Shown: positions 31,507 to 40,913 of the stretch, piece after piece | Numbering within the stretch: the stretch's first letter is position 1 | Layout: the number at the start of each line of letters is the position of its first letter | Assembly (NCBI GenBank): GCA_047967505.1 | Contig: CM106539.1 | Origin: Dipteris shenzhenensis | Lineage: Eukaryota; Polypodiophyta; Polypodiopsida; Gleicheniales | DNA length: 64,000 bases | Reading direction: 5' to 3' (one strand) | Translations under genes and position numbers: made by a program | Notes under the pieces: generated by a model | Database searches by the model: none | What the model was told of the DNA's origin: nothing | Seen by the model: the letters and a program-made list of their open reading frames with translations, nothing else

Positions 31507-31827
31507 GTGGTAATAAACAAAGAACTCAAAGATCTAACTTGTAATTATAATCAACCAATATTCTATAAGGAATTTAATTTCGATTCATACTTGGAAATAG
31601 TTTTATTTAACCGTCATATTTGTATCCAATTTGCAATGAGAGATATACAAGCAGTTAAATTGGAAATTCGAGGAGGTTTCTATCCTCGTCGAGTCCTTTA
31701 CTTGAAGATGAGGGGTCGGCAAGACATTCCCCTAACCCGGATTGGTGAGGATTCGGCGTCGGGAGAAACAGAAGAAAAAGCTGCTGAACTTGCTCGTTTT
31801 TCACGTGTATCAATCGAGGGATTCTAA
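31507..31827 (+). pseudogene. ycf4: Nuclear fragment of plastid ycf4 (C-terminal part)
   Basis: The frame stays open for 106 codons. Its last 70 or so residues are Ycf4: '[20 protein letters not shown]', '[17 protein letters not shown]', '[18 protein letters not shown]', ending at the normal Ycf4 C-terminus. Ycf4 is a plastid-encoded thylakoid protein of about 180 residues that helps assemble photosystem I. The N-terminal membrane segments are missing; the first 30 or so codons (31,507-31,600) do not look like Ycf4. No neighbouring plastid gene (psaI, cemA) is recognised. Inference: an old plastid-to-nucleus transfer, probably non-functional. Confidence 0.8.
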
Positions 31828-31959
31828 TATTTCGACCGATCCGGAGGTTCCTAGAAGAAGCAAATGAGATGTTGCAACACGTCTAGAGGGAGTTCAAGCT
31901 CAGAGCTCCATGTTAACTCGAGATGTCTACGGAGAAGAAACGTAACATAGAAGTTAGGA

Positions 31960-32883
31960 GGTCCTAGGCACCCGTAGATGTCAGTGCCAAGAAGGTGCAA
32001 AGGGTTGGTGAAGGGGATGAAGGTGGCAATGAGTTGTCAGGTTCATTTGCCAAAGCTCTTAAATCTGGCACGGAAGGACCTAGTGCTATCGAGCTCGCTT
32101 GCTTGGAGCATGGTCTGCAATGTATCAACCTCCAAAAGCGAAAGTCCTTTAAAGCGACTTATAGAATTCCTTGTAAAGTGGTCCAGGTGTGGGTGGATAT
32201 TCAGCCTGAGAGCCTTTGTCGGGAGTATCCACGTTTGCTTGACTTTGGAGTCTTCATGCTGTTTATTGGATGGTACCCAACTGAAGATTCTGAAATGGTT
32301 TCTTGCGGTCTATTAAGGGAATGTTTTTCTTGTTGTCTACCGCTTTGTGGGGCGAGATTCTTTTCAGCCTACTGTGCAGAGTGCTGGCAAAAGGGAATGG
32401 CTTATCTCCAGCTCGGTGGGTTACAAAGGGAACCTCGTATATGCGATCCCCTGGAGTGCAACCTTCCCTCTGGAGGAGGTGTTGCAACATGAGTGTCTTG
32501 TTTGGATCCACTTTTCTAGGCTGAATGAGCTCTTGGTGCTGGAACTCATTACAGTCGCTTCAAGTTTGGGGAAAGTCCTCTATCTTCTGTGAGTTCAACC
32601 CAAGAGGGCCTCTCCTAAGATGTGTCTTTTGTGGGACACGAAGCAATCCCCTCCAGAAACACTCAAGCTCACACCTCCTAACGGTTGGAATGTCTTTGTG
32701 GAGGTCCATTTTGGTATTTTTCTCGATGCATGTTATTTTTGCAAGCGGAGTGGCCATTTTGCTCGTGAGTGCCCAGAGAAGGAAGGGGCCAAGAAGCCTG
32801 AAGCTATTAGACATACCGTGTTGGAGGAAGGCCCTCAAGATGTTCCAATGAAATTACACTCTTTTGTGCTACACTGTTTGTGA
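31960..32883 (+). pseudogene. L1-type LINE ORF1 remnant (DUF4283-like plus CCHC)
   Basis: Frameshifted pieces read in order: 'GGNELSGSFAKALKSG', 'LACLEHGLQCINLQKRKSFK' (DUF4283 start), 'HECLVWIHFSRLNELLVLEL' with 'ITVASSLGKVLYL' (the W-I-x-F/L and A-x-x-L-G-K blocks), 'GWNVFVEVHFG', then an intact knuckle C-Y-F-C-K-R-S-G-H-F-A-R-E-C near 32,732-32,776. This is the architecture of ORF1 proteins of plant L1 retrotransposons. No endonuclease or reverse transcriptase follows; instead gene X of the H3-unit begins 28 bp downstream at a splice acceptor. It is therefore either a separate inserted fragment or part of the larger composite. Confidence 0.6.
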
Positions 32884-32910
32884 CTAAGTTTTTCTTGTAT
32901 TCTTCTTTAG

Positions 32911-33880
32911 GAACTTCATGGAAGATGTGATGGAAAGAACAGACGGGGATGATATTGACTGTTCATATGCTCTAGCTAGTTTATTGAAGTCAAGTGATGT
33001 CACTGGGATACTAAGGGACCCAAGACACAAGCGCCTACATGTGCAAGTTACTGAAGAGGTGATGAAGGACTTCAAGGATATTGTGGATGCAAAGGAGATG
33101 CTTGCAGCTTGTGATACTGCTGGTGTAAGTCGTGAAGCTTACACATCTATTTTCAAAATTTTCAAGTCTACTATTTTGGGAAAGTATAAGAAGTCTACAG
33201 TGCCCCTACCCACACCTTGGTCTATGAGACATGCACGGCAAGAAACAAACCAATGTGCAAGAGAAATGCTTGGAGCGTACCATTGCATAAGGAGCACAAT
33301 GACTTGGAAGAGTAAAAAGAAATCTGGCTTGCAAACCTTTGAGATGAATGCTTTCAACAATGTCTACTTAGATGTTGAGAAATAAGCAATGGTCAAATTC
33401 TATGGCATAAGAGAAGATGGTAAGAGAAAATCCATTATAGCATTGCACTTTACTTAGTTCATTTCCTATATCATGTTTATCCTAATGATTTCTCTCTTTT
33501 GTTGTACAAATTGCAATGGAAAGCTCATATTTGACATCAAAATGGATGAAGCTCAATTGGTGAAAGAACACAAGTTAGAGAGAGTGAGCATTTGCATTAT
33601 GAATAAAACCTTAGCCTTTGTTCAAGGGAATGAAGAAGTAGAGCAAGATTTCTCAGTGCAATCAGAGAAAGTTATAAGGTGGCTTGCAGCATTTGAGAAT
33701 CTGAAAGAGTGCCATGAGACATTGAAGTGGGTTCTAGATAGAAGGCATAGTGCTTGGAAAGCATCCATAGGGAGTCAAGGAGTCACACGTTGGTTGCAAG
33801 CTAGAGTGAGAGAAGGGAGCAGATGGATCCAACACCAACAGAAGCTATGGTGTAATTATATACAAATATGAAATAAATAT
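32911..33880 (+). pseudogene. Gene X of H3-unit copy A (unknown protein)
   Basis: Two exon-like blocks are conserved with the minus-strand copy B (43,102-43,999). Block 1 (32,911-33,419) starts right after TTCTTTAG, a splice acceptor also present in copy B. It reads 'NFMEDVMERTDGDDI', 'EEVMKDFKDIVDAKEMLAAC', 'FKIFKSTILGKYKKSTVPLP', 'RQETNQCAREMLGAYHC', 'TMTWKSKKKSGLQTFEMNAF'. It ends in a good donor (GATG|GTAAGAG). Block 2 (from about 33,513) reads 'IKMDEAQLVKEHKLERVSIC', 'EKVIRWLAAFENLKECHETL'. The acceptor seen in copy B (TGTACAG) is mutated here to TGTACAA. A stop follows DVEK. I do not recognise the family. The MDEA acidic block and the downstream part seen in copy B suggest an enzyme such as a transposase, unproven. 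Confidence 0.55.
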
Positions 33881-33949
33881 ATTAGTTATTTTAACCACAA
33901 TTTGTGTACTCGCTCTTTAATATCTTGCTTATTTTAACCACAATTTTTG

Positions 33950-34180
33950 TGCTCACATGACAATGGGAAAAGTGGGGACATGGTGAAGGACGGGGGAGAG
34001 AAAGGAGGGGCATAGGGCGAGGCAAGGGGAGGGATGGAGTGGTAGCAAGGGTGGGGGGAGGGGGGGATGGGGGTATGGGGGAGGGCGATGGGTGTGGGTG
34101 GGGCAAGTAGGGGGAGGACAATGGGGGGGAGGGCGATGAGAGTGGGGGGTGTTGGAGGGGTTAGAGCGGGGCCAGGGGCA
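33950..34180 (-). repeat. G-rich tract upstream of the H3-like gene
   Basis: This is a GGGGGA/GGGTG-rich low-complexity stretch. The Pro/Ser-rich minus ORFs here are artefacts. Copy B has a comparable C-rich/G-rich stretch upstream of its H3-like gene (42,110-42,190). Confidence 0.6.
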
Positions 34181-34185
34181 CAATG

Positions 34186-34240
34186 AAACCCTAAACGTAA
34201 TTAAAAGGGGTGTCAAAACATGATGGGCCTATATAAAACA
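34186..34240 (+). promoter_or_regulatory. Promoter of H3-like gene A: telo-box and TATA box
   Basis: AAACCCTAAA (telo-box) at 34,186-34,195 is followed by CTATATAAAA at 34,230-34,239, about 31 bp before the ATG at 34,270. Telo-boxes near the start are known in plant promoters of histone and translation genes. The same pairing is found at copy B (42,020-42,100). Confidence 0.6.
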
Positions 34241-34269
34241 TTTAAAAAGACCCTAACTCTCATTATTCA

Positions 34270-35390
34270 ATGGCAAGAGTGAAGAACACTACTAGACCCG
34301 CAGGATGCCACCTCCATCCTTCCTCCTCTAGCTCCACCACCTCCATGGCATCTATGCACACGAACCTATCCGGGTCCGATAGCACCTCCTCCAACTCTCG
34401 TGAGCCCTCCCCCAACTCTTATGAGGTCTCCCAAGACTCTCGTGAGTCCTCCCCTAACTCTCATGAGACCTTGCCCAAGTCCCGTGAGCCCACTCCCCAG
34501 TCTCATGAGCCTTCTCCTCCTCCCAAGTCTCGTGACCCCACTCCCCAGTCTCGTGAGCGCACTCCCAAGCCCCAAGAGCATGAGCCTTCCCCTTAGCCTT
34601 CCCATCAGCCTGACCCTCAACCTTCCCCTCAGCCTTCCCCTCAACCTTTCCCTCAGCCTTCTCCCCTCGGTCTTCCCCTCCCCATGAGACCACTCCCTCA
34701 ATCGAGCAACACATCTTTGAGAACCTCCCTTCCCCTCAACCTTCCCCTCCCCATGAGAGGACTCCCCCGCACAAGGAAAATGTATTCAATAACCTCCCGG
34801 ACATAGAGAGGCTTCCTGAGGGCCAACAATAGACTACTAGCAAACAATCTTCCCTCTCCCAGGGATATAGCCCATCATAGAAATGGTACCTATGCCCATA
34901 AAGAGGGTAAAGTAGATGCCAAGGAAGCCCCATCCCAAAGAAGGACAAAGCTCAGGATGTCCGCGAGAGGAGGATTCGAAGGAGGATCAACACAGAAAAG
35001 AGCAGCATAAGAAATTCAAGGCAGACAGGAGGCCATGGGATCATGTTCAAGTAGTACCTATAAAGCCTCCACCAAGACTCAAGAAGCCATATAGAGCAAA
35101 GCCAAGAGCGTGAGCCCTAAGGGTTCAGACAAATGTAGAAGACCACCGACAACCTGATCCCACGTGCTCCCTTCCAACGTGTGGTACGGGAGATAGCACA
35201 GGGATATAAGGATGACATGTGATTCAGCATAGGAGCTATCAGGGTGCTCCAGGAGGCTCCGTAGCAAGTGACCACCACTCTGTTCAAGGAGGCTAACTTG
35301 TGTGCCATCCATGCAAAGCGCGTCACGGTCATGGACAAGGACATGGCTCTGGCGAAGTGGCTACGGAGTGACCCAAGCTTGAAGCCCTAG
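34270..35390 (+). pseudogene. Histone H3-like protein with long S/T-P tail, copy A
   Basis: ATG 34,270 opens 'MARVKNTTRPAG', like the MARTKxTAR start of H3/CENH3. A tail of repeated SREPSPNSHE/SREPTPQSHEP units follows, then a basic stretch (34,916-35,113: 'HRKEQHKKFKADRRPWDHVQ'). After a frameshift comes the histone fold: 'KTTDNLIPRAPFQRVVREIA', 'QGYKDDM', a stop (TGA in place of CGA), 'FSIGAIRVLQEA', a stop, '[20 protein letters not shown]' and '[19 protein letters not shown]'. This follows canonical H3 helices in order (TELLIRKLPFQRLVREIAQ..., [11 protein letters not shown]...) with no CENH3 loop-1 insertion. The tail of about 230 residues is unlike the 40-residue H3 tail. AATAAAA lies about 100 bp downstream. 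Dead in this copy. It could derive from a host H3 or CENH3-like gene. Confidence 0.8.
34380..34590 (+). repeat. Coding minisatellite in the H3-like tail
   Basis: Tandem units built on TCTCGTGAGCCC/TCTCATGAGCC with CCCACTCCCCAG spacers encode repeated S-R-E-P-[ST]-P-x-S-H-E motifs. Many [ST]-P sites resemble kinase targets and the SP-rich tails of linker histones. The minus ORF across it is a shadow. A CCTCAGCCTTCCC-type array follows to about 34,680. Confidence 0.65.
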
Positions 35391-35454
35391 ATTCTCTTGC
35401 AGCCCACTCTTAGGACTTAGACCACCCCCTGCCCTTCAAGGCACTATCTTGTAT

Positions 35455-35580
35455 CTAAGGCCCAAGGGCCGATCTTTTTTAATAAAATATATCCACATTC
35501 TCTACACTATCGCATTGTTGTGTATTCTCCATGTTTATGACTAAAGTAGCTGATCATTTTAATGTAAGTTTTGAATTCTG
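35455..35580 (+). terminator. Putative polyadenylation region of H3-like gene A
   Basis: TTTTTAATAAAATATA at about 35,477-35,492 holds AATAAA some 90 bp after the stop. Copy B has AATGAATAAAAGAT at the matching place. No histone-type 16-bp stem-loop is visible. Confidence 0.4.
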
Positions 35581-35745
35581 TCAAATCGTGAAGGAATTTC
35601 ACCGTCGCGCAGAAGTGAAAAGCGTCCGGGCCAGGACCCTAGAAAGCCTAAAACCCGCCACAGTGAGAATTTGGGCATTCTAGTAGCACAAACGTCTCAG
35701 ACGCTTTTCCCTTCTGCGCGACGGTGAAATTCCTTCAGGATTTGA
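35581..35745. repeat. Inverted repeat of H3-unit copy A
   Basis: Arms 35,581-35,626 and 35,700-35,745 are 46 bp each with 2 mismatches (TCAAATC.TGAAGGAATTTC and so on), separated by 73 bp. It sits between the convergent H3-like gene and gene C. The inverted repeat at 40,595-40,725 is its diverged homologue, with shared internal sequence (AAAACCC.CTA/CCA). Confidence 0.9.
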
Positions 35746-35959
35746 TAGAAATGAACTTTTAATACCCATAATTGGTGAAAACAATACTAAATTGGCTAGA
35801 AATGTATTAAATTAACACAATTAAAATGATGGAGAAAATATATCATCGACTTAAACGAAACACAATGGAATTCATAACGAGCAACGATAACTTAAAACAA
35901 ATAATAAAGACATGTAGTCATGTATCCATTTAAATATATGTTTATATATACAAAACACC

Positions 35960-36826
35960 TCACAGGCTATCTTTCTTCTTGGCTAGTTCGAGTACATTGA
36001 GAATAAGGGTCTTTGAATCCCCTAAGGGATTCTTAGATATAAATCTAGCCACAACAGCACTAACATCCTCCTCTCCTGCTGCCAAAGACATAGCCGTTGT
36101 CGTCAATGCCCTGCTATGAATGTTTGATACAAAGGTATTGATAGCAGCCAAACGGTGTACCAAAATGACTTTGTCGGCATTTTGAGTAATGTTAGAGTAT
36201 CCGATAGCACGTGATAATGCCTTGCACTTCAGCAGCTTCGAAGGACCTCGAGGAGAAAATTTGATGTGAAAGACCACGATATGCTCTGCAACTTTGCCAA
36301 GGTAATGGCCAAAGAAAGATCTTCCCCAAATGCGTTGCAAACATTACCCCGTCAAGATGAGAATTCATCAAGCTCAAACGCGTCCTGCAACAATTCAACA
36401 AACATTAGAAGACCGACAAAAAGAACATCAAAATAAAAAAGATTGTCCGAATTTACCACTATAGCATCATCGGTTTCTATCCCTTCCTCATTTGCAATGT
36501 TGATGGAACCAAGTGTTGTGTGATGAACATTCCATTTGGGAGGTGGACGCTTTCTCCAGACCTATGTTGGAGGTGGAAGCTTCTACATGAGAGGGTTGTG
36601 CATCATATACGAACATGTCTACATCCCTCATTGAAACTACTGTCGTTAAGAGAAACTCTTCCATTGTCTGGTCTTCAAAACCTAATCCCTCAGGATCTTT
36701 GGCACTTGTGTCAACATCGAACCCCGATAGGACTCCGAGTGCCTCATCCCCTCATAGTCCAAAAAGAACCTCTATGTCATGGAGGAATACGTACTCTTCT
36801 ACATCAATGATGAGGGGCGACGAGGA
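35960..36826 (-). pseudogene. Gene C of H3-unit copy A, 3' exons
   Basis: The last exon (36,384-35,960) reads in shifted frames 'LLQDAFELDEFSS', 'HYLGKVAEHIVVFHIKF', 'LLKCKALSRAIGYSNITQNA', 'DKVILVHRLAAINTFVSN' and ends 'TLILNVLELAKKKDSL'. It is preceded by a 72-bp GT-AG intron (36,385-36,456) and an exon with 'NIANEEGIETDDAIV' just before the donor. Gene D at 39,638-40,385 is the homologue, with the intron in the same place. Further upstream (to 36,826) the frame reads 'DVEEYVFLHDIEVLFGL', 'FEDQTMEEFLLTTVVSMRDV'. I do not recognise the protein. Frameshifts and stops are present. Confidence 0.5.
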
Positions 36827-37368
36827 CCTAATTTTGATTCTGGGTCAGCGGTCTCCGATGCAGATTCTTGCTCTACTAGGGGCTCTTGAAGTAGGCTCAA
36901 TGCTTGAGCTGCTTCCATCTCCTCTGTTGCATCATCAAGGCTCTCTTCCATGTACTTGTCCGAGTCTAGTCTAGGGATGACCAGATCAAAAGTTCTACTA
37001 GAGGGGGTGCTAGACGATGAGGCTTCTTCCTCTAAATTTCCTTCTTGGAGAAGGAAGATGAATGTCATCTCCCATGAAAGGAATTTGGTGCCTGTATTTC
37101 TTGTGATCCCCACGTCTAGGATGTCTTGAACTTCAACTATCCTAAACCCTTCCTCTTTAAGGTTGTCACAAAAGCGGGCCAAGCACTTTACAAACATGGG
37201 TTCCTCTATGAACAGATACTTTATGTAATCTATGGGAACCCACCTCTTTGAAGAATGGTCAAGTGTATAAGCAAAATTTGAGAAATTATCTTGCATGTAA
37301 AGGATGAGATCTAAGAAGTCATCCTTGGCTCGCATATATGTGCCTAGGACATCTAAACTTCCTATCAA
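36799..37368 (-). pseudogene. Gene C of H3-unit copy A, open central exon
   Basis: A 189-codon uninterrupted frame begins 'MIGSLDVLGTYMRAKDDFLD', continues 'LDHSSKRWVPIDYIKYLFIE' and 'FRIVEVQDILDVGITRNTGT', and ends in a Ser/Glu-rich acidic linker ('ASSSSTPSSRTFDLV', 'EEMEAAQALSLLQEP'). It is the longest open frame in the window and lies in the same direction as the flanking gene C exons. Family unknown. Confidence 0.5.
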
Positions 37369-37688
37369 ACACTAAAAATAGCTCTTCCTCACAATCTACA
37401 AATGCAGTTCGTGAGATGAAGTCATGGAGGGAGTAACTTTTGAGGGCAGGAGTTTCTATGGCTCTCTAAACATGAAAGTGAGAATGTTATGTAAAAAGGG
37501 CTCTTATCCCTTAATATATATCAAAACCCTAAAAATTAAAATTAATCATAAAATCCCCAAATTTTTTGAAAAACATTTACCATGAACTGAAAGGAGAAAA
37601 CATTAAAAGAAATAACATTTTAATTTAATTGTCCATCATCTTTTGAAGCAATAACTAGGATTTGACAGATAAAAAAATAAATGCTACA

Positions 37689-38010
37689 CTAGTCAAACAC
37701 ATTGTTAGCAATCTTCAAAGTTGCAGGAGGAATGAAATTGGCACTATGCATGCACTTCTCCACACGGCGGCTAATCTTACCACCATTTAAGGTAAAGTAG
37801 AAGGACTCTAACATGCCGTCCTCCATGTCTAATAGGTGTTCTCGCACATCCCATAGAGTCCATTGCAATGTGACATTCACATTCTTGACATCTCCGTTTT
37901 CGACATCAATAGACAAACTTACCCATATATTGTCTTCACCATTAGAGTCTAGGGGAAGCCACCGACCATTTGTTTTCTTCCAGCGCCTCTATTGAAAAGC
38001 TAAATAGAAC
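37689..38010 (-). pseudogene. Gene C of H3-unit copy A, exon with 'WKKTNGRWLPLDSNG'
   Basis: One frame runs from about 37,990 to the stop at 37,689: 'RWKKTNGRWLPLDSNGEDNI', 'WVSLSIDVENGDVKNVNVTL', 'QWTLWDVREHLLDMEDGMLE', 'SFYFTLNGGKISRRVEKCMH'. It has regular coding composition and no simple repeat. Its position and strand fit gene C. Family unknown. 37,370-37,688 looks intronic or spacer. Confidence 0.4.
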
Positions 38011-39010
38011 ATTTGGCATGACAAATGGTATCTAATAACCACATTTTCTTTACATGTGTGACATTGAAACACATCACACTTTTGGTCACCTAACCTGGTT
38101 CCCCAATTCATCCCAAGTAAATCTTCAAGAGCATTTTCATCTACATGCTTGCAGGCCCACATAGTTTTTGTTTTATGCATATGTATATTCTGAAGTAAAG
38201 AAGCAAAAATGTGCAGAAGCATAAACCAATATATCCTTGCCCATTTGGATCCAAATGTAAACTTCATGGCCATGCCCACATCCTTTGCAATCTTGTCCTT
38301 GTACGATTGCAATGTCCTCGAGTCCACATTGCTGCAATCCATGTCTTGAAGTTGTGGTGGTGCAATGGTTTGCAAACAGCCATAGCTTGATGATGTCATT
38401 GGAGTGATGTATGTTGCATTATATAGTACCGATACACATTCTTCATTCGCAAGGAGCCAACTTCTCCCCGGCATGCATTTGCTTACCTATATCCTCATGA
38501 ATCGCAGTGAACTTTCCTATGAATGATTCAATTGGTTCCCACTCCTCGAATTTCAAAGGGAAAACATCTGCCACCCTGAATAAGAGCTCTTAAAAACACA
38601 AAATCTCCAAATGGACTCATTACACTTACAAATGAAAAAGATACATAGATAGAAAGGCTCACAGTGTGATGGTATCCTAGATTGATTGAATGATGGAGGA
38701 AGCTGTATATCTTTTCCCATGTAAACATGTTGCACTTTTATGAGCCATCCTTTCTTCCCAAACTTGAACTTCAAGATGCACCCCTTCCACTCATGCAAGA
38801 TGTCACCTCTCTTGCTCTTGGGAAGCTTATGTGGACCTTTAGCCAATCCTTTCATCACTATCCAGTCATTTAAGCTGTAGGTGCAAGGGATCCATCCAAT
38901 GCATTTTTGGTGTTGTGGAAGACACAAGAGGTCACAACATTGTGTGGTCTTGTAGCCTTGCTCCTCACCACGCTTGCAAAGGTTGCAATAGTAAGAATGG
39001 GACTCCTACA
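37989..39010 (-). pseudogene. Gene C of H3-unit copy A, 5' exons with Cys clusters
   Basis: Reading downward: 39,000-38,640 gives a Cys-rich start ('YYCNLCKRGEEQGYKTTQCC', 'DLLCLPQHQKC') then 'CTYSLNDWIVMKGLAKGPHK' and 'LPKSKRGDILHEWKG', 'FKFGKKGWLIKVQHVYMGKD'. After a probable intron comes 'VFPLKFEEWEPIESFIGKFT' with 'AIHEDIGKQMHA' (38,590-38,470). Then 38,474-37,989 is open for 161 codons with 'SNVDSRTLQSYKDKIAKDVG' and a second Cys cluster ('CDVFQCHTCKENV'). The first block recurs at 48,066-48,440. Two C-x2-C pairs suggest zinc binding. Family unknown. Confidence 0.5.
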
Positions 39011-39490
39011 TAGGGCACCTATTCTGAACCGTGAAACTCCTTGTGGACCCTAAAACCTCTTCTGAACCTTGGATCCTCCTAAACCTTGGAACCCCCCTTT
39101 TGAACCACCCAACCATGATGATGCACGTTCCTTTCATACAGACATGCGCGATGTTTTCTTACCACACTTAATCATACGTCTCTCTCACTGAAATATGATG
39201 AGGTCCTATGCTACACCAATACTACAAATGATGACACCAATATATCTATAGGTGACAAAAAGCCTCAAAACCCTACATACTGAGAACGCTATGCTCTTCT
39301 TGCAAAAGCCGTGGGAAAGAGCAAACATTTGGCACTGTTGTCATGGAGACTAGCATCTCAAGTAACGAGTAGACATATGCAAGTGTGTTAAGAGAAACCA
39401 CCATGAACTACCATGAACAAAGCACTCAAGGGCAAGGAGAGTTTTAAAAAAATTCCAACTCTCACCAAAAATATCAATCCCAAGCATCAA
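39011..39490. other. Junction between the two H3-unit copies
   Basis: No gene is recognised. Copy A (minus-strand gene C) ends on the left and copy B (plus-strand gene D) begins on the right. No terminal repeats or target duplications can be picked out by eye. Confidence 0.4.
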
Positions 39491-39492
39491 CC

Positions 39493-40385
39493 TTGGGTTA
39501 CTACCTTAAGAAAAAAATTTTATTTCTTAAAATGAAGCCACTTGAAGAGCAAATAGGGATATATAATGGACACCAATGTGTAGAGCTCACAATTACACAC
39601 ATTTTACCTTCTTACAGAAGAGCGATTCAAGCTAACCATGGAAAGTTATGGCACACAAGAATCTGGGTCTTTGGGAGCATATGATTCAATAGAAGAGGTT
39701 CTTGCTTTCACACTGGACAAAATCAAAGATTCAAACAAATCGATCTACTCCAACCTAGCAGATGTTCTAAAAGAAGCCTCCACATCTCACTCCGGACAGC
39801 AGGAGGCCTCTAGATCCATCCTCATTGACAAAGAGGAAGGGATTGAGCATGACGACTCCATAGTGGTAAGAAACTATGAGCTTTGAATTTCTTCTCTCTT
39901 GGTATAATTTTTCTTTATCGGCATTCTAATGTAATGTTGGACTGTTGCAGGAGGCATTTGAGGTCAACCTCTTCTCATCTTGGCAATGCCTTGTTTGCAG
40001 TAGCTTCGACCGAGATCACTCACTGGCACATTACCTTAGCTAAGCAAAAGGGCGCTTTGTGGTTATCCACAAAAAGTTTTTGCCAGAAAGCACTAATGAC
40101 CTCTTGAAGTGCAAGGCCTTGTCAAGAGTGATTGGTCATGCTGACATCAATCGGAATGCTGACAAAGTTATTTTGGTGAACCACATGGCTGCCCTCAATG
40201 CTTTTGGAACCAATTTTCAAGATATGACATTGACGGCAGCAGTCATGTCCCTGGCCAACAAACAACAATGGTGTTGAACCTCTATTGACTAGGTTTAGAG
40301 CTAGGAGTCTATTTGGGAATTCAAAGCCCAATATTCTCAATGTTTTAGAGAAGAGAAACGGTGTAAAGCCTTATTATACATAACT
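39493..40385 (+). pseudogene. Gene C homologue of H3-unit copy B (gene D)
   Basis: An upstream exon (39,638-39,865) reads 'AYDSIEEVLAFTLDKIKDSN', 'IYSNLADVLKEASTSHSGQQ', 'EEGIEHDDSIV' and ends at GTG|GTAAG. An 85-bp GT-AG intron (39,866-39,950) follows, then 'EAFEVNLFSSWQCLVCSSF', 'LAHYL', a stop, and 'LLKCKALSRVIGHADINRNA', 'DKVILVNHMAALNAFG' and, after a break, 'NSKPNILNVLEKRNGV'. It aligns exon by exon with 35,960-36,520 on the other strand, including the intron position. This copy lacks the long central and 5' exons seen in copy A. Family unknown. Confidence 0.55.
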
Positions 40386-40594
40386 TTTATCTATATGAAT
40401 ACAGATATACTTTTTCTACAGTGTCCCATTTTGTGTTATTTTACAAATTTTATTTTAGACTGTCATTGTATTTTGTAACTTTAATTGTTGTTGGCATTAA
40501 TATTTTCATTCACTATTTTGTTCCAAAGCATGCTATCAGATAACTTTTTGCACTATAATGGTCATTTCTAAGAAATCCAACAACAATCTCACCC

Positions 40595-40725
40595 TGGTGC
40601 AAAAGGGGAAATTGTTCAGCATCGCACGAGGAGCCCCAAGTTAAATAGGCTCCATATTCGCCATAGTGGGTTTTGACCTTTTTGGACTCCTTGGGCGATG
40701 TTGAATACTTTCCCCTTCTGCACCA
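40595..40725. repeat. Inverted repeat of H3-unit copy B
   Basis: Arms 40,595-40,633 and 40,687-40,725 are 39 bp with about 6 mismatches (TGGTGCA.AAGGGGAAA...). The core resembles the copy A hairpin when read on the minus strand (TCAAAACCCACTATGGCGAA against CTAAAACCCGCCACAGTGAG). As in copy A, it lies between the convergent gene C homologue and the H3-like gene. Confidence 0.85.
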
Positions 40726-40913
40726 CATCAAAAAAACATCATTTGACCACTCAAATTCACACTGAGCTTACATTAACTGATGGAAAGCATTACATAACTT
40801 GTATAATAACATGGGATCAATAATAGAACATAAAAATATCTTTTATTCATTGGCCTCAAAGGGCAAAGATTTACAAAATAATTCAGATTACACCAAGTGT
40901 ACCTAAACAACAT

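Noticed and set aside
31507-31827. Calling ycf4 a functional gene or the window plastid DNA
   Set aside because: The membrane-spanning N-terminus is missing, neighbours are not plastid genes, and introns, retrotransposons and microsatellites show nuclear DNA.
34366-34714. Minus-strand Arg/Gly/Glu-rich ORFs opposite the H3-like tail
   Set aside because: They are reverse shadows of the SP/TP-repeat coding minisatellite and have no conserved counterpart in copy B.
34270-35390. Calling the H3-like genes CENH3
   Set aside because: The start and long tail fit CENH3, but the loop-1 insertion typical of CENH3 is absent and the fold is closer to canonical H3. Kept as H3-like.
35390-35460. Histone-type 3' stem-loop after the H3-like stop
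   Set aside because: No 16-bp stem-loop is visible. Plant histone messages are polyadenylated and an AATAAA is present instead.
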